Positions 15,335 through 22,623 of a stretch of DNA of 35,378 nt are shown one piece after another; position 1 is the stretch's first letter; each line of letters begins with the position of its first letter. The notes beneath the pieces were generated by a model. The model did no database searches. It was not told the origin of the DNA and saw only the letters and a program-made list of their open reading frames with translations. Source of the DNA: Clostridia bacterium (GTDB taxonomy: Bacteria; Bacillota; Clostridia; Christensenellales; Borkfalkiaceae); NCBI GenBank assembly GCA_017504795.1, contig JAFVQM010000017.1, forward strand, positions 1 through 35,378. The letters are read 5' to 3'. The position numbers and the translations under genes were made by a program.

Positions 15335-15879
15335 ATAAACTCCGATAAAACTTTTTTTACGGCTTTTACAGGCAAGCCTACGACGTTTTCTTTGTCGCCT
15401 ACTATTTCTTTAACTAAAAAGTCCCCGTCCTGTATCCCGTACGCACCTGCTTTGTCAAGCGGACTTCCCGTTTTTACGTAATCTAATATAACGCTATTAG
15501 AAAGTTTGTTGAAAGTAACCTTAGTAACTTCGTGGCTGGTTATCGTTTTATCCATAGAAACGACGGAATACCCCGTTATTACTTCGTGGGTTTTACCCGA
15601 TAGTTTTTGTAGCATACAAACCGCGTCACTTTCGTTTTTAGGTTTACCTAGAATTTCGCTACCTAAAACGACTACCGTGTCCGCCCCTAAAACTACGCCA
15701 CCTTCTATATCAAATACCGCCTTTGCCTTGTTGTATGCTAAATATTCTACGTAGGCGCTTGGCGATAAGCCGAAGTTTTTAGGCTCTTCAAACTTAGAAG
15801 GAATAACGATAAAATCTATATTTTCGCGCAAAAGAAGTTCTTTGCGCCTTGGTGAGTTGCTTGCAAGTATTATTTTCAC
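15331..15879 (-). CDS. maf: Maf family nucleoside triphosphate pyrophosphatase
   Basis: 182 residues, full length. Family motifs are ASNSPRRKELL near the N-terminus, GADTVV (about 66-71), GKPKNESDA, and the C-terminal KAGAYGIQD plus GLPV. Maf proteins hydrolyse non-canonical or modified nucleotides (dTTP/UTP or methylated NTPs) to monophosphates and help restrain septum formation. It starts with GTG at 15879; no ribosome site precedes it and the promoter puts the transcript start at about this base. It heads the maf, MreB-like, ppa operon. Confidence 0.93.
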   Translation of the reverse strand: MKIILASNSPRRKELLLRENIDFIVIPSKFEEPKNFGLSPSAYVEYLAYNKAKAVFDIEGGVVLGADTVVVLGSEILGKPKNESDAVCMLQKLSGKTHEVITGYSVVSMDKTITSHEVTKVTFNKLSNSVILDYVKTGSPLDKAGAYGIQDGDFLVKEIVGDKENVVGLPVKAVKKVLSEFI

Positions 15880-15885
15880 TTTTTA

Positions 15886-15914
15886 ATTATACTCTTATAT
15901 TAAAAATTTGTAAA
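15886..15914 (-). promoter_or_regulatory. Promoter of the maf operon, placed for a leaderless transcript
   Basis: On the minus strand: TTTACA (15914-15909), 17-bp spacer, perfect TATAAT (15891-15886). Seven bases beyond the -10 lies the GTG start codon at 15879. Confidence 0.7.
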
Positions 15915-15951
15915 GTAAAAAAAGTTGCCATCAAAAAATGCAAAAATTCTA

Positions 15952-15980
15952 TTGACTATCGTAATTTTTCGTTATAAAAT
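15952..15980 (+). promoter_or_regulatory. Promoter of the ferredoxin-superoxide reductase operon
   Basis: TTGACT (15952-15957), 17-bp spacer, TAAAAT (15975-15980). The short leader contains AAGGAG (15994-15999). Confidence 0.75.
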
Positions 15981-16009
15981 AGAATAAATAACTAAGGAGA
16001 ACTGCTTTT

Positions 16010-16207
16010 ATGAAAGAAAATTATATGGTTTGTAATTGTAAACAGGTAAGTTATAACGACATTGAGTCGGCACTTCACACGCTCGACCGTTTTGAAGACG
16101 TTTTGAGTGCTTTCCAAGCAATTCAAAAAATAACGCATTGTTCAACGGGTTGTGGTGGTTGCCACGATAAAGTTATTGAAATTATTTCCGACTTAATGCA
16201 CGGTTAA
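16010..16207 (+). CDS. BFD-type [2Fe-2S] ferredoxin-like protein
   Basis: 65 residues with the cysteine pattern of bacterioferritin-associated ferredoxin-like (2Fe-2S) domains: C8 and C10 (CNC), then C48 and C51 (CGGC), with an extra C44. The family carries one [2Fe-2S] cluster and passes electrons. It is the first gene of a two-gene operon with desulfoferrodoxin, nine bases upstream of it, so it may help reduce that enzyme or take part in iron handling under oxidative stress (inference). AAGGAG lies ten bases before the ATG; Met6 is a possible but less well placed start. Confidence 0.85.
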   Translation: MKENYMVCNCKQVSYNDIESALHTLDRFEDVLSAFQAIQKITHCSTGCGGCHDKVIEIISDLMHG

Positions 16208-16216
16208 GGAGAAGTT

Positions 16217-16585
16217 ATGAAGTTTTATAAATGTAATCATTGTGGTAAAATTATAACTGAAATTAACGAAACTTTCGTTCCCGTAATTTGTTGCGGTGAA
16301 AAAATGAGCGAAATTATCGCTGGTACGGTTGAAGCGTCTCGCGAAAAGCATATTCCCGTATACCAAGTTGTAGGTAACGTGGTTAACGTAGCGGTAGGCT
16401 CGGTTGAACACCCTATGCTTGCTGAACACTATATCGAGTGGATTGTTTTAGAAACTGAAAGCGGTTACGCGGTAAAATACTTAAAGCCAGGCGTAGCGCC
16501 CGCGGTAGAATTTTCAATATTAGACGGAGAAAAAATAGTAGGCGTTTACGCGTACTGCAATCTTCACGGGCTTTGGAAGGCTTAA
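16217..16585 (+). CDS. dfx: Desulfoferrodoxin (2Fe superoxide reductase)
   Basis: 122 residues. An N-terminal desulforedoxin domain has the four rubredoxin-like iron ligands C6, C9, C25 and C26. The C-terminal superoxide reductase domain has its Fe(His4Cys) ligands: H45, H65 (EHPM), H71 (EHYIEWI), C114 and H117 (YCNLHG). The conserved Lys before H45 (EKH) is present too. The enzyme reduces superoxide to hydrogen peroxide in the cytoplasm of anaerobes without making oxygen. AAGGAGA precedes the ATG; co-transcribed with the BFD-type ferredoxin and closed by a strong terminator. Confidence 0.95.
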   Translation: MKFYKCNHCGKIITEINETFVPVICCGEKMSEIIAGTVEASREKHIPVYQVVGNVVNVAVGSVEHPMLAEHYIEWIVLETESGYAVKYLKPGVAPAVEFSILDGEKIVGVYAYCNLHGLWKA

Positions 16586-16592
16586 AAAAATT

Positions 16593-16625
16593 AAAGCGTA
16601 GCAAAAATTGCTACGCTTTTTCGTT
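16593..16625 (+). terminator. Terminator of the ferredoxin-desulfoferrodoxin operon
   Basis: A perfect 12-bp stem AAAGCGTAGCAA / TTGCTACGCTTT with an AAA loop and T-run. The arm core GCGTAG resembles that of the terminator at 11063. Confidence 0.93.
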
Positions 16626-16640
16626 TTCAAAACCAAAAAG

Positions 16641-16669
16641 TTGTCAAAACTGAAAAATAGTGGTAAAAT
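16641..16669 (+). promoter_or_regulatory. Promoter of the M29 aminopeptidase gene
   Basis: TTGTCA (16641-16646), 17-bp spacer, TAAAAT (16664-16669). Confidence 0.7.
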
Positions 16670-16696
16670 ACCATAAAAACATAAAAGGTGGCTATT

Positions 16697-17812
16697 ATGA
16701 CAGACGTTAGAGTTAAAAAACTTGCAAAGGGCTTAATAAACTATTCTTGCGAACTTAAAAAAGGTGAGAAGTGTTTAATTGAAACTTTTGATATTGATAA
16801 CGACTTAACTAAGGAACTCGTTAAAGCGGTTTTAGAAGTCGGCGCGTATCCCTTCGTTTGGATAAGGGATAACCAAGTAAACCGTTTAATATTAAACGGT
16901 ATGAGTGAAGAACTTTCTCACCTAATGGCAGATTACGACGGGTACTTAATGAAAGAGATGGACGCGTACGTTGGCGTTCGCGGTGGCAATAACGCCTATG
17001 AACTTAGTGACGTCGACGGAGAAAAACGCAAAATCTACAACAATATCTATTCTAAAAAAGTTCATCACGAACTTAGAGTTAACGGCACTAAGTGGGTAAT
17101 TTTAAGATATCCTGACCCGGGTATGGCTCAACTTGCAGGCATGTCTACCGAAGCGTTTGAAGACTTTTTCTTTGACGTTTGCACCCTAGATTATTCTAAA
17201 ATGGATAGGGCGATGGACGCGCTTGAAAGTTTAATCGCCAAAACCGATAAAGTTCGTCTCGTTGCAAACGGCACGGATTTAACCTTTTCTATAAAAGGGC
17301 TACCTGGAATTAAGTGTTCGGGCAAAAGAAATATTCCCGACGGTGAGATTTTCACCGCGCCCGTAAAAGATAGCGTAGAAGGCGTTATTACCTTTAACGC
17401 GCCGTCAATTAAAGACGGGCTTAAATTTGAAAATATTTGCTTGACTTTTGAAAAGGGTAAAATCGTAAAGGCAACGTCTAACTACACCGAAAAACTCAAC
17501 GAGATTTTAGATATAGACGAGGGCGCAAGATACGTTGGCGAATTCTCGTTTGGCGTTAACCCGTTTATAAACGACGCGATAGGCGATATCTTGTTCGACG
17601 AGAAAATCGCAGGCTCAATTCACTTCACCCCCGGTTCTTGCTACGAAGAGTGCGATAACGGAAACGAATCGGCACTACATTGGGATATGGTGCTTATTAT
17701 GAGTGAAAAGTACGGCGGTGGCGAAATTTATTTTGACGACGTGCTTATTAGAAAAGACGGTATTTTCGTTTTAGACGAACTTAAATGCTTAAATCCTTGT
17801 AATTTGAAATAA
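16697..17812 (+). CDS. M29-family aminopeptidase (AmpS/aminopeptidase T type)
   Basis: 371 residues, family length. It follows the M29 layout of thermophilic metallo-aminopeptidases: an N-terminal domain with LKKGEKCLIET, then metal-site stretches NIPDGEIF (Glu), ARYVGEFSFG (Glu), GSIHFTPG (His) and SALHWDMV (His, Asp). These enzymes release N-terminal amino acids from peptides in the cytoplasm using two divalent metals. A GTG nine bases upstream is in frame, but AAAGGTGG is a ribosome site six bases before the ATG at 16697, and the GTG lies inside it. Single-gene unit with its own promoter; no clear terminator before the gapA promoter. Confidence 0.9.
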   Translation: MTDVRVKKLAKGLINYSCELKKGEKCLIETFDIDNDLTKELVKAVLEVGAYPFVWIRDNQVNRLILNGMSEELSHLMADYDGYLMKEMDAYVGVRGGNNAYELSDVDGEKRKIYNNIYSKKVHHELRVNGTKWVILRYPDPGMAQLAGMSTEAFEDFFFDVCTLDYSKMDRAMDALESLIAKTDKVRLVANGTDLTFSIKGLPGIKCSGKRNIPDGEIFTAPVKDSVEGVITFNAPSIKDGLKFENICLTFEKGKIVKATSNYTEKLNEILDIDEGARYVGEFSFGVNPFINDAIGDILFDEKIAGSIHFTPGSCYEECDNGNESALHWDMVLIMSEKYGGGEIYFDDVLIRKDGIFVLDELKCLNPCNLK

Positions 17813-17827
17813 ATAGCCTTAAATTAT

Positions 17828-17856
17828 TTGACTTAATATCAAAAAGTGGATATAAT
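17828..17856 (+). promoter_or_regulatory. Strong promoter of gapA
   Basis: TTGACT (17828-17833), 17-bp spacer, perfect TATAAT (17851-17856). The roughly 80-base leader carries a hairpin CTTTGGT-AAA-ACCAAAG (17870-17886) close to the 5' end, which could stabilise the mRNA, and a GGAGG ribosome site. Confidence 0.85.
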
Positions 17857-17941
17857 ATCGTATGGTAGGCTTTGGTAAAACCAAAGTTTCAAACTAAATT
17901 GTTAAAAATTTAACGTAAAGTTAATTATGGAGGACAAAATT

Positions 17942-18961
17942 ATGTCAAATGTAAAAGTTGCAATTAACGGTTTTGGTCGTATCGGTCGTTTAGCGTTCAG
18001 ACAAATGTTTGATGCTGACGGTTACGAAGTAGTTGCTATCAACGACCTTACCAGCCCCAAGATGCTCGCTCATCTTCTTAAATACGACACTATGCAAGGT
18101 AACTATCTTGCAAAAGGTCACACCGTAGAAGCTACTGATAATTCTATTATCGTTGACGGTAAAGAAATCATCATCTACGCAAAAGCAAACGCTGCTGAAC
18201 TCCCCTGGGGTGAAATCGGTGTTGACGTAGTTTTAGAATGTACCGGTTTCTACACTTCTAAGGAAAAGGCTATGGCTCACGTTACCGCTGGTGCTAAAAA
18301 AGTCGTTATTTCTGCTCCCGCAGGCAACGACCTTCCCACTATCGTTTACAACGTTAACCACAAAACCTTAACTGCTGACGATAAAGTTATTTCGGCTGCA
18401 TCTTGCACCACTAACTGTCTTGCTCCTATGGCTAAGGCGCTTAACGATTACGCTCCTATCCAATCGGGTATTATGACTACCGTTCACGCTTACACTGGTG
18501 ACCAAATGATTCTTGACGGTCCTCAAAGAAAGGGTGACCTTCGTCGTTCAAGAGCAGGCGCTATGAACATCGTTCCTAACTCTACCGGCGCTGCTAAGGC
18601 TATCGGTCTTGTTATCCCTGAACTCAACGGTAAACTTATCGGTGCTGCACAACGTGTTCCTACCGCTACCGGTTCTACCACTATTTTAATCGCCGTAGTT
18701 AAAGGTAAAGATATCACCAAAGAAGGTATCAACGCTGCTATGAAGGCACAAGCAACTGAATCTTTCGGTTACAATACCGACGAAATCGTATCTTCTGACG
18801 TTATCGGTATGAAGTTCGGTTCGCTCTTCGATGCTACTCAAACTATGGTTTCTAAGATTGACGACGATACTTACCAAGTACAAGTTGTTTCTTGGTATGA
18901 CAACGAAAATTCTTACACTTCTCAAATGGTAAGAACTATCAAATACTTCGCTGAAATCTAA
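17942..18961 (+). CDS. gapA: Glyceraldehyde-3-phosphate dehydrogenase
   Basis: 339 residues. The NAD-binding domain begins NGFGRIGR (10-16 area) with D35 after VAIN suggesting NAD preference; the catalytic Cys155 is in SAASCTTNC and the assisting His182 in TTVHAYT. It catalyses the oxidation and phosphorylation of glyceraldehyde 3-phosphate in glycolysis. An in-frame ATG at 17927 is rejected because it overlaps the GGAGGA ribosome site. Codon choice differs from neighbours: GGT, CGT, GCT and AAC/TAC/ATC-type codons prevail, as expected of a very highly expressed gene. Own promoter and terminator. Confidence 0.97.
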   Translation: MSNVKVAINGFGRIGRLAFRQMFDADGYEVVAINDLTSPKMLAHLLKYDTMQGNYLAKGHTVEATDNSIIVDGKEIIIYAKANAAELPWGEIGVDVVLECTGFYTSKEKAMAHVTAGAKKVVISAPAGNDLPTIVYNVNHKTLTADDKVISAASCTTNCLAPMAKALNDYAPIQSGIMTTVHAYTGDQMILDGPQRKGDLRRSRAGAMNIVPNSTGAAKAIGLVIPELNGKLIGAAQRVPTATGSTTILIAVVKGKDITKEGINAAMKAQATESFGYNTDEIVSSDVIGMKFGSLFDATQTMVSKIDDDTYQVQVVSWYDNENSYTSQMVRTIKYFAEI

Positions 18962-18970
18962 TCATAATTT

Positions 18971-19004
18971 ATGCCGACGGGTTTTGTCCGTCGGCATTTT
19001 TTTA
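18971..19004 (+). terminator. Terminator of gapA
   Basis: A perfect 10-bp stem ATGCCGACGG / CCGTCGGCAT, seven-base loop and a run of T. Confidence 0.94.
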
Positions 19005-19022
19005 TGCCATTTGTGCATACTA

Positions 19023-19051
19023 TTGACAATTTTTAACTTGTAAGTTAAAAT
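19023..19051 (+). promoter_or_regulatory. Promoter of the InlB-repeat lipoprotein gene
   Basis: A perfect TTGACA (19023-19028), 17-bp spacer, TAAAAT (19046-19051). The spacer contains AACTT-GT-AAGTT. No strong ribosome site is present before the ATG at 19074. Confidence 0.75.
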
Positions 19052-19073
19052 ATTGTGTAGTGGTATATAAGAA

Positions 19074-21401
19074 ATGAAAAAACTTTTACTCATTATTGCA
19101 GTTATATGTATGGCGGTGTTTTTTTCCGCTTGTGGCGACACTTCTGAACCTGCGCCCACTAGGGTAGCGGTTACGCTAGACCTAAACGGTGGCGAGATTG
19201 AAGGTGGCGTTTCTCATACTGCAAGCATCGGTGAAAATTTAATACTTAATATCCCAACAAAATACGGGTTTGACTTCGTTGGTTGGTCGCACGAAGGGGA
19301 AATCGTATCACTTTCGCCTTTTACTATTGAAAAGTACTCTGTAACTTTGAAGGCGGAATGGTCTGTTACCCCGTGCACTGTAACGCTTGATTTATGCGGT
19401 GGTACAATGCAAAATGGCGAAAGTCAAACTTACGTTGTTAAAGTTGGCGATACCGTGCAAATCCCCACTCCTTATAGGGTTGGTTACGAATTTAGCGGTT
19501 GGTTATACAACAGTGGTGCTATTTCGTTTGCTCCGTTCACTATCGAGCACGTTTACGATATGACGATAAAGGCTAAATGGATAGCAAAAACGTACGACGT
19601 TACCGTAGATTTTAACGGTGGTACGGCAAAAATAGGCGGAGAAGATAAAACTTCGCACCAACTTACTCAAACGTTTGGCTCGGTTATAGATTTCCCGCAC
19701 CCTAAAAAGGTCGGTTACGATTTCGTGGGCTACACTATAAACGGCGAGCCTTTAAGCGGAACTACTTGGAGCGCTGACGTTGATAATCCCGTAGTCGTTG
19801 CGGTTTGGTCGCCTATAAAGGTGGGGTACAATTTCGTTGCAAGCGGAGTTACGTTGCCTTACGAAAGCGGTGTTATTAACTACGGCGAGTCAACGAGTGA
19901 CATTAAAGCAATAGTTCCCGTCAAAAAAGGCTATAACTTTTTAGGTTGGAAGGTAAACGGCGAGTTTATAGGCGATACGTTTGAGTATTTGCCAACTTCA
20001 ACGTCAAAAGTAACCTTAGTTGCCGAGTTTGCTCCGAAAACGTATACTGTTACTCTCAACTTGGGCGCTGGCACGCTGGTTGGCGACACGCAAATAACGT
20101 TAACTTACGGCAACGAACATACTCTTCCGATACCTACTGCTCCGTCTGGCAGAGAGTTTTTGGGTTGGAAGATAAACGATGAGTTTATTTCCACGCCTAG
20201 CGGATATTGCGTTTACAATTACGATTATAGTGGAGAAATCGTTGCCGAGTACACCGATATTCAGTATTTAATATTTATCCATATAGACGGAAGTATCGAA
20301 AAAGTTGAAATTTTAGGCGAGGGCGAACTTACTGACGAGAGTATTCCAACGCCTAAGGGTTTGGTCGGTCACAGTATCAAGTGGGAACTTCCTAACGAAG
20401 ATATTTTAGCAATTACTGAAACTACTGAGATTTCCGCGGTAATTGATTACGTTTGCAGTTACGTTGTAAACTTCAAAAACGGCGGTAGAGAATTATTTTC
20501 TAAAATATATAAATACAACGAAGTGATAACGCTACCCACTGCCGAGCATCAAAGCGTGGCAAGGGAGGGATATACCTTCCTTGGGTGGTCCTTTTCGCAA
20601 AACGATAAAGAAAATTACTTTAACGGCGAGTATAAGTGGACGTTTACTTCAACTATAAATTTATACGCCGTTTATCAGGCTAACGACTATACTGTTACGT
20701 ACGATTATTCGAATATCGCGTTAGAAAGCGTTCTATATAACGGCGAAGAGCCTGCCGTTAATCGCCAAACGGTAACTTTTGGCAGTGCGTATACGCTATA
20801 CACCTTAAAGGTGGCGGACGATTTGGTTACGGTTTCTTGGACGTATAACGGCGAAGAAGTAAACTCTTCAACTTGGAATATTGCAAGTGACGTAACGCTA
20901 GTTGCAAAGCCCGTATCGTATAAAAACGTATCAATCAGCGTTAACGTAGATATAAACGGTGGAACGGGTAGCCCTTACGGTACGGTAATTTTGGGAAAAC
21001 CATTAAGTCAGTTAACGGTAGCACCTAAACCGCCTACGGACTATAAACTTTCGGGGTATAAGTACCGCGGTAAAGTGTACGCCCTAACGGATATTTGGGA
21101 CGTGTTAGATTACGACGGCGAGCCCCTTATCGCTCAATATCAAGAAATAGAGCCAACCATTACCGTTAATATTGACCTTAACGGTGGAACGGGAACGGTT
21201 CGCGCGAAAATTCAAGTAGGCAGTAAGTTGACTACGATTTCGCCAAAACCAACCGCTGCAAACGGCTATAAACTTACGGGCTTTATCTACAACGGTAAGT
21301 TCTACGCTATGAACGACGTGTGGGACGTATTAGATTACGACGGTTCGTATTTAATAGCCCAGTACGAAGAAGACACGAACGACTGGGGTCCATTAGTATA
21401 A
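19074..21401 (+). CDS. Surface lipoprotein of tandem InlB B-type (Flg_new) repeats
   Basis: 775 residues. A lipoprotein signal peptide ends at FFSAC (Cys20); nearly all the rest is a series of about ten beta-grasp InlB B/Listeria-Bacteroides repeats of 65-80 residues, each with the hallmarks V-x-x-D-x-N-G-G, a middle Y-x-F-x-G-W and a closing hydrophobic strand (A-x-W/Y). The last two copies (about 620-690 and 692-765) share the rare ending W-D-V-L-D-Y-D-G and are a recent-looking duplication. One repeat near 395-450 has lost most hallmarks. There is no LPXTG, so it is held by lipid only. Likely extracellular adhesion or scaffold; ligand unknown. Single-gene unit. Confidence 0.9.
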   Translation: MKKLLLIIAVICMAVFFSACGDTSEPAPTRVAVTLDLNGGEIEGGVSHTASIGENLILNIPTKYGFDFVGWSHEGEIVSLSPFTIEKYSVTLKAEWSVTPCTVTLDLCGGTMQNGESQTYVVKVGDTVQIPTPYRVGYEFSGWLYNSGAISFAPFTIEHVYDMTIKAKWIAKTYDVTVDFNGGTAKIGGEDKTSHQLTQTFGSVIDFPHPKKVGYDFVGYTINGEPLSGTTWSADVDNPVVVAVWSPIKVGYNFVASGVTLPYESGVINYGESTSDIKAIVPVKKGYNFLGWKVNGEFIGDTFEYLPTSTSKVTLVAEFAPKTYTVTLNLGAGTLVGDTQITLTYGNEHTLPIPTAPSGREFLGWKINDEFISTPSGYCVYNYDYSGEIVAEYTDIQYLIFIHIDGSIEKVEILGEGELTDESIPTPKGLVGHSIKWELPNEDILAITETTEISAVIDYVCSYVVNFKNGGRELFSKIYKYNEVITLPTAEHQSVAREGYTFLGWSFSQNDKENYFNGEYKWTFTSTINLYAVYQANDYTVTYDYSNIALESVLYNGEEPAVNRQTVTFGSAYTLYTLKVADDLVTVSWTYNGEEVNSSTWNIASDVTLVAKPVSYKNVSISVNVDINGGTGSPYGTVILGKPLSQLTVAPKPPTDYKLSGYKYRGKVYALTDIWDVLDYDGEPLIAQYQEIEPTITVNIDLNGGTGTVRAKIQVGSKLTTISPKPTAANGYKLTGFIYNGKFYAMNDVWDVLDYDGSYLIAQYEEDTNDWGPLV

Positions 21402-21403
21402 AA

Positions 21404-21443
21404 ATTAAAGCGCCGTATCTACAAAATACGACGCTTTTTAATT
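21404..21443 (+). terminator. Terminator of the InlB-repeat lipoprotein gene
   Basis: A long, slightly imperfect stem: AAATTAAAGCG and CGTAT pair with ATACG and CGCTTTTTAATTT around a CTACAAA loop, with one C/A mismatch, ending in a T-rich tail. Confidence 0.75.
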
Positions 21444-21491
21444 TGTGTTTTTTGGAAAAAAGGTTTACAATATATAAATAGGAGTAAAATT

Positions 21492-22622
21492 ATGGTAAAA
21501 GTAGATATAATTTCAGGATTTTTAGGAGCAGGCAAAACTACGCTTATTAAAAAACTATTTTCGTCGGCTTTCAAGGGCGAAAAAGTAGCCCTTATCGAAA
21601 ACGAGTTTGGCGAAATCGGTATTGACGGTGCTTTTTTGAAAGATACGGGCGTTAATATCAAAGAGATAAATTCGGGGTGCATTTGCTGTTCACTTTCAGG
21701 CAATTTTAAGGACGCGCTTAAAGAACTTATTTCTACCTACGATTTAGATAGAATTATAATCGAGCCGTCGGGCGTGGGTAAACTTTCAGAAGTTATATCC
21801 GCGGTAGAAGGTGTAGACGGCGTTAAAGTAAACGTTTTATGCACGGTGGTTGACGGGAATAAAATTAAACTTTACCACAAAAATTTCGGGGAGTTTTATA
21901 TTGACCAAATTATAAACGCCAACTCGATAGTTTTGTCGAAAACGGAAGGCTTTTCCGAGCAAAAACTCATTGAAACGTGCGAGTATATTAAAAACTATAA
22001 CCCAACCGCTACTATAATTACCACCCCCGTTAAAGAACTTGACGGTGGCGTGTTACTTGAAAACCTTGAAGACGGGGAAGCGCTTATGGCTTTTGTTATA
22101 AACGCGCTTAAAAAAGACCCCGCAAATCACCACCATCATCATCACGAACATCACGACCACGATTGTCACTGTGAACACGAGCACGAGCACCACGACCACG
22201 ATTGCCACTGTGAACACGACCACGAGCATCACGACCACGATTGCCATTGTGAACACGACCACGAGCACCACGACCACGATTGTCATTGCGAACACGACCA
22301 CGAACACCACGACCACGACTGTCACTGCGGTTGCCACCATCACCACGATGCCGACGAGATATTTGATAGTTTCTATATGCAAAGCCCTATTAAATATACA
22401 AAGAGTGAACTTGAATTAAAACTTCAAAGTTTAGATAGTGATTTATTCGGCGAAGTTTTACGCGCTAAGGGTATTGTGAGCGGTACGGGCGGTTGGTTTG
22501 AGTTTGACTACGTTCCGGGTGTAGTTGAAGTTCGCGAAGGCTCGCCAAACGCTTGCGGTAAAATTTGCGTGATAGGTACTCATCTTGACAAAGACAAGTT
22601 AAAGGAGTTGTTTAATAACTAA
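21492..22622 (+). CDS. G3E-family (CobW/ZNG1-type) metallochaperone GTPase with a His/Cys tandem-repeat insert
   Basis: 376 residues. Walker A GFLGAGKT (9-16), switch-type ENEFGEIGIDG (36-46), the metal-binding CICC (63-66) that marks the ZNG1/COG0523 branch, Walker B IIIEPSGVG (about 90-98), and a C-terminal CobW_C domain (about 300-376). Between the domains (about 211-290) lies a remarkable insert of six His followed by five copies of E-H-H-D-H-D-C-H-C with E-H-D-H linkers. These bind soft or borderline metals such as zinc, nickel or cobalt; COG0523 proteins deliver metals, especially zinc, to client enzymes with GTP hydrolysis. AGGAG precedes the ATG. The next gene starts one base after the stop, so the two form one operon. 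No Zur box is obvious upstream. Confidence 0.93.
   Translation: MVKVDIISGFLGAGKTTLIKKLFSSAFKGEKVALIENEFGEIGIDGAFLKDTGVNIKEINSGCICCSLSGNFKDALKELISTYDLDRIIIEPSGVGKLSEVISAVEGVDGVKVNVLCTVVDGNKIKLYHKNFGEFYIDQIINANSIVLSKTEGFSEQKLIETCEYIKNYNPTATIITTPVKELDGGVLLENLEDGEALMAFVINALKKDPANHHHHHHEHHDHDCHCEHEHEHHDHDCHCEHDHEHHDHDCHCEHDHEHHDHDCHCEHDHEHHDHDCHCGCHHHHDADEIFDSFYMQSPIKYTKSELELKLQSLDSDLFGEVLRAKGIVSGTGGWFEFDYVPGVVEVREGSPNACGKICVIGTHLDKDKLKELFNN
22146..22328 (+). repeat. 39-bp tandem repeat coding the His/Cys metal-binding insert
   Basis: Four full 13-codon units and a fifth partial one. Units differ almost only at third codon positions (CAC/CAT, TGT/TGC, GAT/GAC, GAG/GAA); the one replacement is Glu for Asp in the first linker. 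Confidence 0.92.
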
Positions 22623-22623
22623 A

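Noticed and set aside
22053-22419. Open frames on both strands across the His/Cys repeat, giving Val/Met-rich and Thr-rich proteins
   Set aside because: They are shadows of the 39-bp repeat in the GTPase gene; the low-complexity products have no start signals.
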